Shown piece by piece: positions 53,261-61,410 of a DNA stretch of 64,000 nt. Below the pieces are notes generated by a model. It saw only the letters and a program-made list of their open reading frames with translations, did no database searches and had not been told where the DNA came from. This DNA is from Actinomycetota bacterium (GTDB lineage: Bacteria > Actinomycetota > Thermoleophilia > Gaiellales > Gaiellaceae): contig PLJC01000012.1 of NCBI GenBank assembly GCA_003139545.1, forward strand, positions 209,594-273,593, read 5' to 3'. A program made the position numbers and the translations under genes. The first letter of the stretch is position 1. The number at the start of each line of letters is the position of its first letter.

Positions 53261-54853
53261 ATGCATTTGAGACCACGGCTGAGGTACCTGGTGGTGCTCG
53301 GCCTTGCCGGCCTAGTGCTGGCTGCGGTCGGGGTGACCGCCGCGCAATCGAAGCCGCTGGCGGCGAACCATGCGACCGCGAGCACGATTCTCGACGGTAC
53401 GACGGACACGGTGACGAACGTCGACCCGGCCGGCAACTACGACTACGGCTCGGGCACCGTCGACATCCTGATCTACCAGCATCTCCTCGACCTCAACGCA
53501 GGAAGCACGATTCCGGCGCCGTCGCTGGCCACGGGATGCAAGGCGAACGCGTCGGTCACGGTGTGGACCTGCACGCTCAGGAAGGGCGTCAAGTTCTCGA
53601 ACGGCGATCCGTTCACCTCGACTGACGTCAAGTGGTCCTTCGACCGCGTCAACAAGATCCACGATCCCTCCGGGATCTGGGGTCTCATCTCGAACCTGAA
53701 GAGCGTCACGACGAGCGGCCCGTACAGCGTGTCGTTCCATCTCAGCACGGCGCAGTCGACGTGGCCGTACATCCTCGCGACGGGCGCAGGCGAGATCGTC
53801 GACCACAAGGTGTATCCGGCGACGAAGCTCGTCGCGAACACCGACGTGAAGGACCTCGTCGGCACAGGCCCGTACACGCTCAGCAAGTTCACGCCGGGGC
53901 AGCAGGCCGTCTTCGCCCCGAACCCGAACTATGCAGGCGAGAACGGGAAGCTTGCCAACGGTGGTCTGATCATCACGTACTACTCGAAGTCGTCGACCAT
54001 GAAGCTCGATCTCCAGAAGGGGACGATCGACATGGCGTTCCGCGACTTCACGCCTACGGAGTACACGGCGCTCGGCAAGACGAGCGGCATCACCCTGTAC
54101 AAGGGCAAGGGCGTCGGCATCCGCTATCTCGTGCTGAACGTGAAGCGCGCGCCGACGAACAAGCTCGCCGTGCGCAAGGCGATCGCCTACCTCTTCCCGA
54201 GGCAGGACATCGCGTCGCGCGTGTATCACGGCCAGGTGGTACCGCTGTACTCGATGCCGCCCGCCGGTCTGCCTGGTCACACCAATGCGTTCGGTGAGCT
54301 GTACGGCATGGCTCCGAATGCGGCGAAGGCGAAGGCGGTCCTCGCGGCCGGCCACATCAAGACGCCGGTGCCGCTCACGGTGTGGTGGACCCCGTCGCAC
54401 TACGGCGACGCGTCTGCGGACGAGTACACCGAGATCCAGCGTTCGCTCAACGCGAGCGGGCTGTTCAAGGTGACGTTGAAGTCCGCCGAGTGGGCGACGT
54501 ATTCGAAGACGCTCGGCACGCAGTACGGCGCGTTCCAGCTCGGCTGGTTCCCGGATTATCCGGACGCCGAGGACTACATCACGCCGTTCTACGGGACGAA
54601 GTCGAACTTCACGTCGAACGGGTACTCGAACGCGAAGATGGACGCGATCATCAAGAACGAAGAGGGCGCGAAGACACTCGCGCAGCGCCTCACGTACATC
54701 AAGCAGGCGCAGGTGATCGCCGCCCAGGATGCGCCGATCATCCCGTACTGGCAGAACTCGATGCTCGTGGTCGGGCGGTCGAACATCCACAACATGAAGA
54801 AGACGATCGATCTCGACTACCTCATGCGGTTCTGGCTGCTGTCGAAGTCCTAG
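53261..54853 (+). CDS. Second peptide ABC transporter substrate-binding protein
   Basis: A 530-residue family 5 binding protein with a signal peptide (about 1-29, MHLRPRLRYLVVLGLAG start). It has the conserved TCTLRKGVKFSNGDPFTSTDVKWSFDRV-type block, LVGTGPYTLSKFTPGQQAVF and NKLAVRKAIAYLFPR. It shares the operon with the first binding protein but is clearly diverged, so the importer may take two classes of ligand. GGGAGGG lies just before the ATG. An intrinsic terminator follows, separating it from the permease genes. Confidence 0.92.
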   Translation: MHLRPRLRYLVVLGLAGLVLAAVGVTAAQSKPLAANHATASTILDGTTDTVTNVDPAGNYDYGSGTVDILIYQHLLDLNAGSTIPAPSLATGCKANASVTVWTCTLRKGVKFSNGDPFTSTDVKWSFDRVNKIHDPSGIWGLISNLKSVTTSGPYSVSFHLSTAQSTWPYILATGAGEIVDHKVYPATKLVANTDVKDLVGTGPYTLSKFTPGQQAVFAPNPNYAGENGKLANGGLIITYYSKSSTMKLDLQKGTIDMAFRDFTPTEYTALGKTSGITLYKGKGVGIRYLVLNVKRAPTNKLAVRKAIAYLFPRQDIASRVYHGQVVPLYSMPPAGLPGHTNAFGELYGMAPNAAKAKAVLAAGHIKTPVPLTVWWTPSHYGDASADEYTEIQRSLNASGLFKVTLKSAEWATYSKTLGTQYGAFQLGWFPDYPDAEDYITPFYGTKSNFTSNGYSNAKMDAIIKNEEGAKTLAQRLTYIKQAQVIAAQDAPIIPYWQNSMLVVGRSNIHNMKKTIDLDYLMRFWLLSKS

Positions 54854-54864
54854 CGGCCTGCGAA

Positions 54865-54895
54865 GAGAGGGCGCCTTCGGGCGCCCTCTCTTTTT
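54865..54895 (+). terminator. Terminator/attenuator between binding-protein and permease genes
   Basis: An 11-bp stem GAGAGGGCGCC/GGCGCCCTCTC with a TTCG loop is followed by five T. It should lower transcription of the permease and ATPase genes relative to the binding protein. Confidence 0.9.
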
Positions 54896-54908
54896 CTAGG
54901 ATTGCCCA

Positions 54909-55934
54909 ATGAATCAGGGGTCGTCGCTCAAGCGCTACGCCATCACACGCCTCGCTCTGGTCGTGCCGATGGTGTTCATCCTGCTGACGCTCGTCTTCCT
55001 GCTCATGCGGGTGGCGCCGGGCAACCCGGTGTCGGCCTCGCTCGGCGGGCACGCGCCGCCCTCGGTCATCAAGGCGATCAGCCACCAGCTCGGTTACGAC
55101 AAGCCCGTTTACGTGCAGTACGGGCACTACCTCGGGCAGATCATCCGGGGGAACTTCGGGACGACCATCTCCGACCGCCGCTCGGTGGGGAGCATCATCC
55201 TCGTGAACGGCGCGGCGACGCTCGAGCTGACGTTCTTCGCGATGATCGTCGCGGTCGTCGTCGGGATGCTCATCGGCCTTCTCTCGGGCCGGTACCGCGA
55301 CTCGCCGCTCGACGCCGGCGGGCGTCTGTTCGGGATCGTCGTCTACGCGACGCCGGTGTTCTTCCTCGGGCTGCTCGCGCAGCTCATCTTTGGCGTCTGG
55401 CTCGGTTGGCTGCCGATCTCGGACCAGGCCAGCCCGATCACGCAGGCCTTGCTCCAGACCCACACGAACATCTTCTTCCTGGACGCGATCATCGATCGCA
55501 ACTGGAGTGCGCTGTGGGACATCACGCAGCACTTGATCCTGCCCGCGACGACGCTCGGCATCGTGTACGGCGGCGTCTTCATCCGCCTCATTCGCGTGAA
55601 CGTGATCCGGACGATGAAGGAGGACTACATCGAGGCGGCGCGTGCGCGCGGGATCAAGGAGCGCTCGGTCGTCTACCATCACGCGTTCCGCAACGCGCTC
55701 GTCCCGGTCATCACCGTCGTCGGCCTGCAGCTCGCGCTGCTCCTCGGCGGCGCGATCCTCACGGAGACGACGTTCAACTGGCCGGGCCTCGGCCATGAGC
55801 TGTACATCTACCTGCAGAACCGTGACTACGCGGCCGTGCAGGGGATCGTCGTCGTTTTCGCGCTCGTCGTCGTCGCCGCCAGCATCGTGATCGACTTCGC
55901 GAACGCGTTCATCGACCCGCGGGTGCGGTACTGA
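54909..55934 (+). CDS. Peptide ABC transporter permease, DppB type
   Basis: A 341-residue inner membrane permease with six helices. It starts with the DppB-like LKRYAITRLALVVPMVFILLTLVFLLMR, has APGNPV, YGHYLGQIIRGNFG, and the EAA loop EAARARGIKERSVVYHHAFRNALVP. It pairs with the DppC-type subunit whose ATG overlaps its stop (TGATG). Length is normal for the family. Confidence 0.94.
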   Translation: MNQGSSLKRYAITRLALVVPMVFILLTLVFLLMRVAPGNPVSASLGGHAPPSVIKAISHQLGYDKPVYVQYGHYLGQIIRGNFGTTISDRRSVGSIILVNGAATLELTFFAMIVAVVVGMLIGLLSGRYRDSPLDAGGRLFGIVVYATPVFFLGLLAQLIFGVWLGWLPISDQASPITQALLQTHTNIFFLDAIIDRNWSALWDITQHLILPATTLGIVYGGVFIRLIRVNVIRTMKEDYIEAARARGIKERSVVYHHAFRNALVPVITVVGLQLALLLGGAILTETTFNWPGLGHELYIYLQNRDYAAVQGIVVVFALVVVAASIVIDFANAFIDPRVRY

Positions 55935-56920
55935 TGGCGGCGACCGCCGCGGTCCGGCTGCAGCGCCGCACGGTCGGGATCAGGCGCGCGCTCGCGCCGA
56001 TCGCCGAGGCGCGCGGGATGGCGCGGAGCCTGCTCTGGGCCGGAACGGGCATCACGCTCGTCTTCGTCCTGCTCGCGATCTTCGCGCCGATCCTCTCCCC
56101 GTACGGGTTCGACCAGTACCAGTCGGGCGGTCGCCGCTTCGCGCAGCTTGCGCACCCGTCGCACGCGCACCTCTTCGGGACGACGGTGCAGTCGACCGAC
56201 GTCCTCTCCCGCATCGTCTGGGGCGCGCAGACCGAGCTGGAAGTGGTCGGCCTCGCGCTCGCCTTCGGCCTCGTCGTCGGCGTGCCGCTCGGGCTGATCG
56301 CCGGGTACTTCGGCGGCCCGTTCGACCGTGGCACGGTGCTGTTCATGGACGCGATGTTCGCGTTCCCGCCGCTGCTGCTCGCGATCGTGATCGCGTTCCT
56401 CCTCGGCGGCAGCGTCAACTCGGGCGTGCTCGTGGCGGCGATCGCGATCACGATCACGTACATCCCGCAGTATTTCCGCGTCGTGCGCAACCACGTGATC
56501 AGCGTGCGCGAGGAACCGTACGTCGAGGCGGCGCGTGCGCTCGGTGCGAAGCCGTTGACGATCCTGCGGCGCTACGTCTTCTTCAACGTCGTGCAGAACG
56601 TGCCGGTGATCGCGACGCTCAACGCCGCCGACGCGGTGCTGACGCTGACCGCGCTCGGCTTCCTGGGCTACGGCGTGCAGCCGACGCAGGGCGCCGAGTG
56701 GGGCTACGACGTCTCGCGCGCGGTGTCGGACGCGGCTTCGGGCATCTGGTGGACGGGCCTCTTCCCGGGGATCGCCATCGTGCTCCTCGTCACCGGTCTC
56801 ACGCTGCTCGGCGAGGGACTGAACGAGACGATCAACCCGGTGCTTCGGCGGCGCACGATCCGGCAGGTCGACTTCGCGGCGCCGAGCATGGACGCAGGCG
56901 CGGAGCTGCTCGAAGCGTGA
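55934..56920 (+). CDS. Peptide ABC transporter permease, DppC type
   Basis: A 328-residue permease with six helices and the EAA loop EAARALGAKPLTILRRYVFFNV. HLFGTTVQSTDVLSRIVWGAQTEL is the usual DppC block (HxxGTDxxGRDxxSR), with changes at two family positions (TTVQST for TDxxGR). The N-terminus is cytoplasmic and basic. It forms the second half of the membrane channel. The stop overlaps the GTG of the first ATPase gene (GTGA). Confidence 0.93.
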   Translation: MAATAAVRLQRRTVGIRRALAPIAEARGMARSLLWAGTGITLVFVLLAIFAPILSPYGFDQYQSGGRRFAQLAHPSHAHLFGTTVQSTDVLSRIVWGAQTELEVVGLALAFGLVVGVPLGLIAGYFGGPFDRGTVLFMDAMFAFPPLLLAIVIAFLLGGSVNSGVLVAAIAITITYIPQYFRVVRNHVISVREEPYVEAARALGAKPLTILRRYVFFNVVQNVPVIATLNAADAVLTLTALGFLGYGVQPTQGAEWGYDVSRAVSDAASGIWWTGLFPGIAIVLLVTGLTLLGEGLNETINPVLRRRTIRQVDFAAPSMDAGAELLEA

Positions 56921-57939
56921 CGGCCATTCTCGAGGTCCGCGACCTGCGCCTCTGGTACGGGACGGCGCGCGGCTCCGTGCGTGCGGTCGACCGCGTGTCG
57001 CTCGAGATCGACGCAGGCTCGGTTCTCGGTCTCGTCGGCGAGTCCGGCTGCGGCAAGTCGACGCTCGGGCGCGGCATCCTCGGTCTGTTACCGGAGGGCG
57101 CGCGCGCCGACGGCGAGGTGCTCTACAAGGGCCGCAACCTCGTGACGATGTCGCCGCGCGAGCTGCGCCGGCTGCGCGGGCCCGACCTGGGGCTGATCTT
57201 CCAGGAGCCGATGACGCGGCTGAACCCGCTGCTGCGGATCGAGGATCACTTCCGCGAGACGATCGAACAGCACGACTCGAAGCTCACTCCCAAGGATGTC
57301 CGGCGCCGCTCGCTCGACACGCTCGGCCGCATGGGTATTCCGCCGACGCGGTTCCGCCAGTACCCGCACGAGTTCTCCGGCGGCATGCGCCAGCGCATCA
57401 TGATCGCGCTCGCGCTCGTCCTCCGCCCGTCGCTGCTCGTGGCCGACGAGCCGACGACGTCGCTCGACGTGATTGTCGAGGCGCAGATCCTGCGCATCCT
57501 CGCCGACCTGAAGGAGAACTTCGACACGGCGCTCCTACTGATCACGCACAACCTCGGGATCGTGGCCGAGGCCTGCGACCGGGTGGCGGTGATGTACGCC
57601 GGGCAGATCGCCGAGGAGGGCCCGGCCCGCGACGTCTTCGCCGACCCGAAGCATCCGTACACGCGGGAGCTCCTGCGCTCGACGATCTCGCTGGACACGA
57701 AGGTGCTGCACTCGATCCCGGGTGCGCCGCCGAACCTCATCTCGCCGCCGTCCGGCTGCCACTTCCATCCGCGCTGCCCGGACGTGATGCGGGTGTGCCC
57801 GGCGCACGACCCGATCGAGACGCAGCCCGACCCGGACCGGCGGGTGCTCTGCTGGCTGCACGGGCCGGAGCGGGAGATTCCCGACGGCGGGACGGCGCCG
57901 CTTGAGCGCGAGCAGATCGCCGTCGCGGAGGAGGCATGA
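56917..57939 (+). CDS. Peptide ABC transporter ATPase, DppD type
   Basis: A 340-residue ATPase with Walker A GESGCGKST, Q-loop IFQEPMTRLNPLL, signature FSGGMRQRI, Walker B LLVADEPTTSLD and switch His in ITHN. The C-terminal oligopeptide-transporter extension has the cysteine-rich GCHFHPRCPDVMRVC motif, which in DppD proteins can hold an iron-sulfur cluster. The GTG at 56917 overlaps the permease stop. Its own stop overlaps the next ATG (ATGA). Confidence 0.95.
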   Translation: MTAILEVRDLRLWYGTARGSVRAVDRVSLEIDAGSVLGLVGESGCGKSTLGRGILGLLPEGARADGEVLYKGRNLVTMSPRELRRLRGPDLGLIFQEPMTRLNPLLRIEDHFRETIEQHDSKLTPKDVRRRSLDTLGRMGIPPTRFRQYPHEFSGGMRQRIMIALALVLRPSLLVADEPTTSLDVIVEAQILRILADLKENFDTALLLITHNLGIVAEACDRVAVMYAGQIAEEGPARDVFADPKHPYTRELLRSTISLDTKVLHSIPGAPPNLISPPSGCHFHPRCPDVMRVCPAHDPIETQPDPDRRVLCWLHGPEREIPDGGTAPLEREQIAVAEEA

Positions 57940-59255
57940 GCGCCCCCGACGACGTCCTCGTCTCGGTCCGCGGGCTGAAGACGTACTACTCGATCCGCGG
58001 GAGCTTCCTCGACCGGCTCGTCGGCCGGACGGGTGCGGCGGTGCGGGCGGTCGACGACGTCTCGCTCGAGCTGCGCAAGGGCGAGGTGCTCGGCCTCGTG
58101 GGCGAGTCGGGCAGCGGCAAGACGACGCTCGGGCGGACGCTTCTCGGTCTCGTCCCGGCGACGGAGGGGACGGTCGAGTTCGAGGGGCAGGACATCACGC
58201 ACGCGAGCGAGCACGACCGGCGGTTGCTGCGGCGGCGGATGCAGATCGTCTTCCAGGACCCGCATGCGTCGCTCAACCCTGCGATGACGGTCGCGCAGGC
58301 GGTGGGCCATCCGCTGGAGATCCACGGGCTGGCGCGTGGCCGGGAGGAGGTTCGCGCGCGCGTGGCGGACGTGCTGGAGCGGGTCGGGCTGGCGCCGGCG
58401 GAGCAGTTCATGGACAAGTTTCCGTCCGATCTCTCCGGCGGCCAGAAGCAGCGGGCGGTGATCGCCCGGGCGATCATCCTCAACCCGGTGCTGCTCGTGG
58501 CGGACGAGCCCGTGTCGATGCTCGACATGAGCGTCCGGGCGAAGATCCTCGAGCTGATGCTCGCGCTGAAGCACGATTTCGACCTCACGTACCTGTACAT
58601 CACCCACGATCTCGCGACGGCGAAGTTCTTCTGCGACCGGATCGCGATCATGTACCTCGGCCGGATCGTGGAGATCGGGCCGTCGGAGGCGATCTACGCG
58701 GATCCGAAGCATCCGTATACGCAGGCGCTGCTGCGGGCGATCCCGGAGCCGGATCCGCGGCGGACGATCCCGCGCGACCTGCCGCGCGGCGAGGTGCCGG
58801 ACGCGTCGCGGCCGCCGCTCGGGTGCTCCTTCCATCCCCGCTGCCCGAAGGCGTTCGAGGTGTGCGGCTGGGAGTCGCGCGACCTGAAGGAGCTGCTGGA
58901 GCGCCGCTGGGCCGGCCTCGGCGAGGAGGGCTTCGAAGCGGAGCAGGCGGCGGTGGGGCCGATGGAGGCGCTCGACGTGGCGAAGACGCACGTGCGGCTT
59001 GCGGCCCACGGCGGCGCGCACGGCTCGGATCTGCGGGGTCTCCTGGACCGCGCCCGGGCGGCGGATCCGGCCGAGCCGTTCTGGACAGGGGTGCAGGAGA
59101 TGCGGGATGCGAACGGCTCTCTGGAGATCGACTGGTACGACCCGGTGGAGCCGCGGCTGCTGCCGGCCGACAGCGTCGAGGTCGAGTGCCACCTGTATGA
59201 CGAGACGGCGCTCGCGGAAGCCGCTCAACGGCGGCAATCCCGCATCCCTCAATAG
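57936..59255 (+). CDS. Peptide ABC transporter ATPase, DppF type, with C-terminal extension
   Basis: A 439-residue ATPase. The core has Walker A GESGSGKTT, Q-loop VFQDPHASLNPAM, signature LSGGQKQRA, Walker B LLVADEPVSMLD and ITHD, then the GCSFHPRCPKAFEVC cysteine motif. About 105 residues follow this motif (from VGPMEALDVAK to the end), where most DppF proteins stop. The tail is acidic and contains MRDANGSLEIDWYDP; its role is unknown. It closes the operon started at 51543. Confidence 0.94.
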   Translation: MSAPDDVLVSVRGLKTYYSIRGSFLDRLVGRTGAAVRAVDDVSLELRKGEVLGLVGESGSGKTTLGRTLLGLVPATEGTVEFEGQDITHASEHDRRLLRRRMQIVFQDPHASLNPAMTVAQAVGHPLEIHGLARGREEVRARVADVLERVGLAPAEQFMDKFPSDLSGGQKQRAVIARAIILNPVLLVADEPVSMLDMSVRAKILELMLALKHDFDLTYLYITHDLATAKFFCDRIAIMYLGRIVEIGPSEAIYADPKHPYTQALLRAIPEPDPRRTIPRDLPRGEVPDASRPPLGCSFHPRCPKAFEVCGWESRDLKELLERRWAGLGEEGFEAEQAAVGPMEALDVAKTHVRLAAHGGAHGSDLRGLLDRARAADPAEPFWTGVQEMRDANGSLEIDWYDPVEPRLLPADSVEVECHLYDETALAEAAQRRQSRIPQ

Positions 59256-59302
59256 GGCCAGTACCTCTAAAGGGGGGCTGTGCCTCCGCCGATACTCGCA
59301 TC

Positions 59303-59644
59303 GTGGACGCCGCTGAACGCCAGCAAATCCTCGACCGGTACCTGGACCACTCGCGCCGCTTCGAGGAGGTGGCCGCACGCCGGCGTTCTGTGAGCCCGGC
59401 GACGGCCGCGGTGATCCCCTTCCAGAGCGTCCCGCGCGCCGAGCTCGAGCAGGAGCCGACGGCGCGTGAGATCGAGGTGCTCCAGCTCATCTCCGACGGC
59501 CTTGTGAACCGGGAGATCGGGCAGCGGCTCTACCTCTCCGAGGAGACGGTCAAGTCGCACGTGCGGCACCTTTTGGCGAAGCTTCAGGCGCGCTCGCGCG
59601 CCCACGCAGTGGCGGTCGGTTTCCGCCGCAGCCTCATCGGTTAA
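59303..59644 (+). CDS. Small LuxR-type DNA-binding protein
   Basis: A 113-residue protein. The N-terminal 45 residues are helical (LDRYLDHSRRFEEVAARRR), and residues 50-108 are a LuxR helix-turn-helix (PTAREIEVLQLISDGLVNREIGQRL, LSEETVKSHVRHLLAKL). There is no receiver or ligand domain, so it may be regulated by abundance or by a partner. The start is GTG at 59303. Downstream lies a gene-free stretch with three hairpins. Confidence 0.88.
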   Translation: MDAAERQQILDRYLDHSRRFEEVAARRRSVSPATAAVIPFQSVPRAELEQEPTAREIEVLQLISDGLVNREIGQRLYLSEETVKSHVRHLLAKLQARSRAHAVAVGFRRSLIG

Positions 59645-59961
59645 TCCGTTTCGCCCCGATGGAGGTTGTGGACAGCTCCGGCGGAGCTGTAGACAAAATC
59701 GCTTCCAAAAAGGAAGCGCGCCCCGGCACCGAAGTGCCGGAGTGCGCATAACTGTGCGGTTTCAGCCCGTTCCAGAGGATCCCGATATCCCTCTCGCGGG
59801 GGATGCCAGTGACCTGTGGACAACGGACGATGCGTCGGCTTGGAACTACCAGGCTTTGACCTCGCCCACAACTGCAGCGCGGGCGAGGAGAGCGACGATG
59901 CGCTTATGCACGGGGACTCCTACGTCTAGGGACTAACGGCAACGCGGAGTTTATACCTCTT
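59645..59961. other. Intergenic region with three tandem hairpins
   Basis: No convincing gene is seen in these 317 bases. Three perfect hairpins stand side by side: 59672-59690 (8 bp, GGC loop), 59700-59718 (7 bp, AAAAA loop) and 59723-59740 (7 bp, CGAA loop). The second ends in no T-run, and none is a classical terminator. The rest, to 59961, is lower in GC and must hold the promoter of the HD-GYP gene; TTTATACCT at 59950-59958 is the only AT-rich candidate. Small open frames here lack family features. Confidence 0.7.
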
Positions 59962-61410
59962 ATGGGTGAGAATTCAAGAGAATTGAGTGCCTTCCGGGGC
60001 CAAACCCAGGTCTTCTTGACCAGAGAGCGTCTGCTCGACCTCTGGGTTTTGACTCTTACGCTGAGTGCTGGCGGCCTTTGCGCTGGCCTCCTCGCGGCCG
60101 GCTATCGCATTCACCAGCCCCTCGCGGTCGCTGTGCTTGCGGCCCTGGCCCTACTGGCCGAGCACGAGGGCATCAACCTCACCCCGAACGTTGAAGTAAC
60201 GATCGCCTCGCTGGTTTGTATCTTTGCGGCGATCGTCCTCGGGCCGATCTCGGGTGCCGTCGTTGCTGCGGTCGGTCTTCTCCGCGACCTGCCCCGTCGG
60301 GATACCGCGCGTCCTGTCCTGCGATGGGCAACATGGACGTCCATTCGCGTGCTGGCAACGGTCGTTGCTGGGCTGACAGCGGCGGTTGTGTTCCACGGTG
60401 GAAGGCTGGGCGACTTCCCTCTTTTGCTGGCCGCGGCGGCGGCTGCCTTTGCTGTCGAAACGGTCATTGACGCAGCGCTCGTCGGAATCGCCCCTGCGAT
60501 ACGCGGCACGAGCAGCGTTAAGGCAACGTTGCGCGCCGCCGCCCCAACGGTGGTTGCAAGCGTCCCCCTTCATATCCCTGCAGTCGCGATTCTCGCCTAC
60601 GCGTACGGCATATCGCCCTGGAGCGTGGCGCTGTTCGCAATGCCGGCGGTTGCCGCGCAGCGGCTATTGCTTCTCTACCGCCAGCAGCAGGAGACCTCAG
60701 GAGCTCTGGGTGTTGCCAACGCTCGCCTCGCGTCCGCGAACTTGTCGTTCGCTACAGCCCTTGTGGCCACGCTGGACGCTCGAGACCGTTATACCGCTGG
60801 ACACTCGACTGCCGTGGCCGTCTACGCCCGGGACATAGCGAAGAGAATGGGCTTGAGCGAAGATGAGCAGGCGCTCGCCCACGTGTGCGGGCTTGTCCAC
60901 GACGTTGGAAAGATCGGTCTGCCTGCTGGACTGCTCGAGAAGCCCGGCGCGCTCTCTCTCGACGAGCGCCGCGAGATGGAGCGGCACTCGGTTATCGGCG
61001 AGGAGATCCTGCGGAACGTCGACGATTACGGTGAAATCGCGGAGGTTGTGCGGAGCCACCACGAGCGCGTTGATGGGACGGGGTATCCCGATCGCCGTGC
61101 GGGCGATGACATACCGCTCCTCGCGCGCATCATCGGTGTCGCCGATGCGTACAACGCCATGACGTCCGACCGGCCTTATCGCGACGCGATGCCGAGTCGT
61201 GTTGCTCGCCTCCGTCTGGCGCAGGCCGTAGAGAGTCAGTTCGACACGAGTGTTGTCGCAGCGTTCGAAGCGATACTCGCAATGGCACCTGAGTCATACC
61301 GCCTCGGTCTCTCTGAAGTCTTTGGTCTTCATACCGCGGCACACACGTCCGCAGAGCGCGAACGCAATGTCGGACTCAGCGGCCTTACCGCCGCGCAAGC
61401 TCTCGGCTAG
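59962..61410 (+). CDS. HD-GYP domain membrane phosphodiesterase
   Basis: A 482-residue protein with an N-terminal membrane part (about 25-235, six or more hydrophobic segments in a MASE-like arrangement) and a C-terminal HD-GYP domain. The metal motifs are [18 protein letters not shown] (His313-Asp314), [13 protein letters not shown] with the GYP signature, and [18 protein letters not shown]. Such enzymes hydrolyse cyclic di-GMP or related dinucleotides. The codon usage is less GC-biased than in most of the window (60841-60900 is 37 G+C of 60), suggesting foreign origin. It is convergent with the MalT-like gene, overlapping by 4 bases. Confidence 0.93.
   Translation: MGENSRELSAFRGQTQVFLTRERLLDLWVLTLTLSAGGLCAGLLAAGYRIHQPLAVAVLAALALLAEHEGINLTPNVEVTIASLVCIFAAIVLGPISGAVVAAVGLLRDLPRRDTARPVLRWATWTSIRVLATVVAGLTAAVVFHGGRLGDFPLLLAAAAAAFAVETVIDAALVGIAPAIRGTSSVKATLRAAAPTVVASVPLHIPAVAILAYAYGISPWSVALFAMPAVAAQRLLLLYRQQQETSGALGVANARLASANLSFATALVATLDARDRYTAGHSTAVAVYARDIAKRMGLSEDEQALAHVCGLVHDVGKIGLPAGLLEKPGALSLDERREMERHSVIGEEILRNVDDYGEIAEVVRSHHERVDGTGYPDRRAGDDIPLLARIIGVADAYNAMTSDRPYRDAMPSRVARLRLAQAVESQFDTSVVAAFEAILAMAPESYRLGLSEVFGLHTAAHTSAERERNVGLSGLTAAQALG

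Noticed and set aside
59742..59936. Small open frame in the gene-free stretch
   Set aside because: It overlaps the last hairpin of the region, has no binding site or family features, and its composition does not look like a coding frame.
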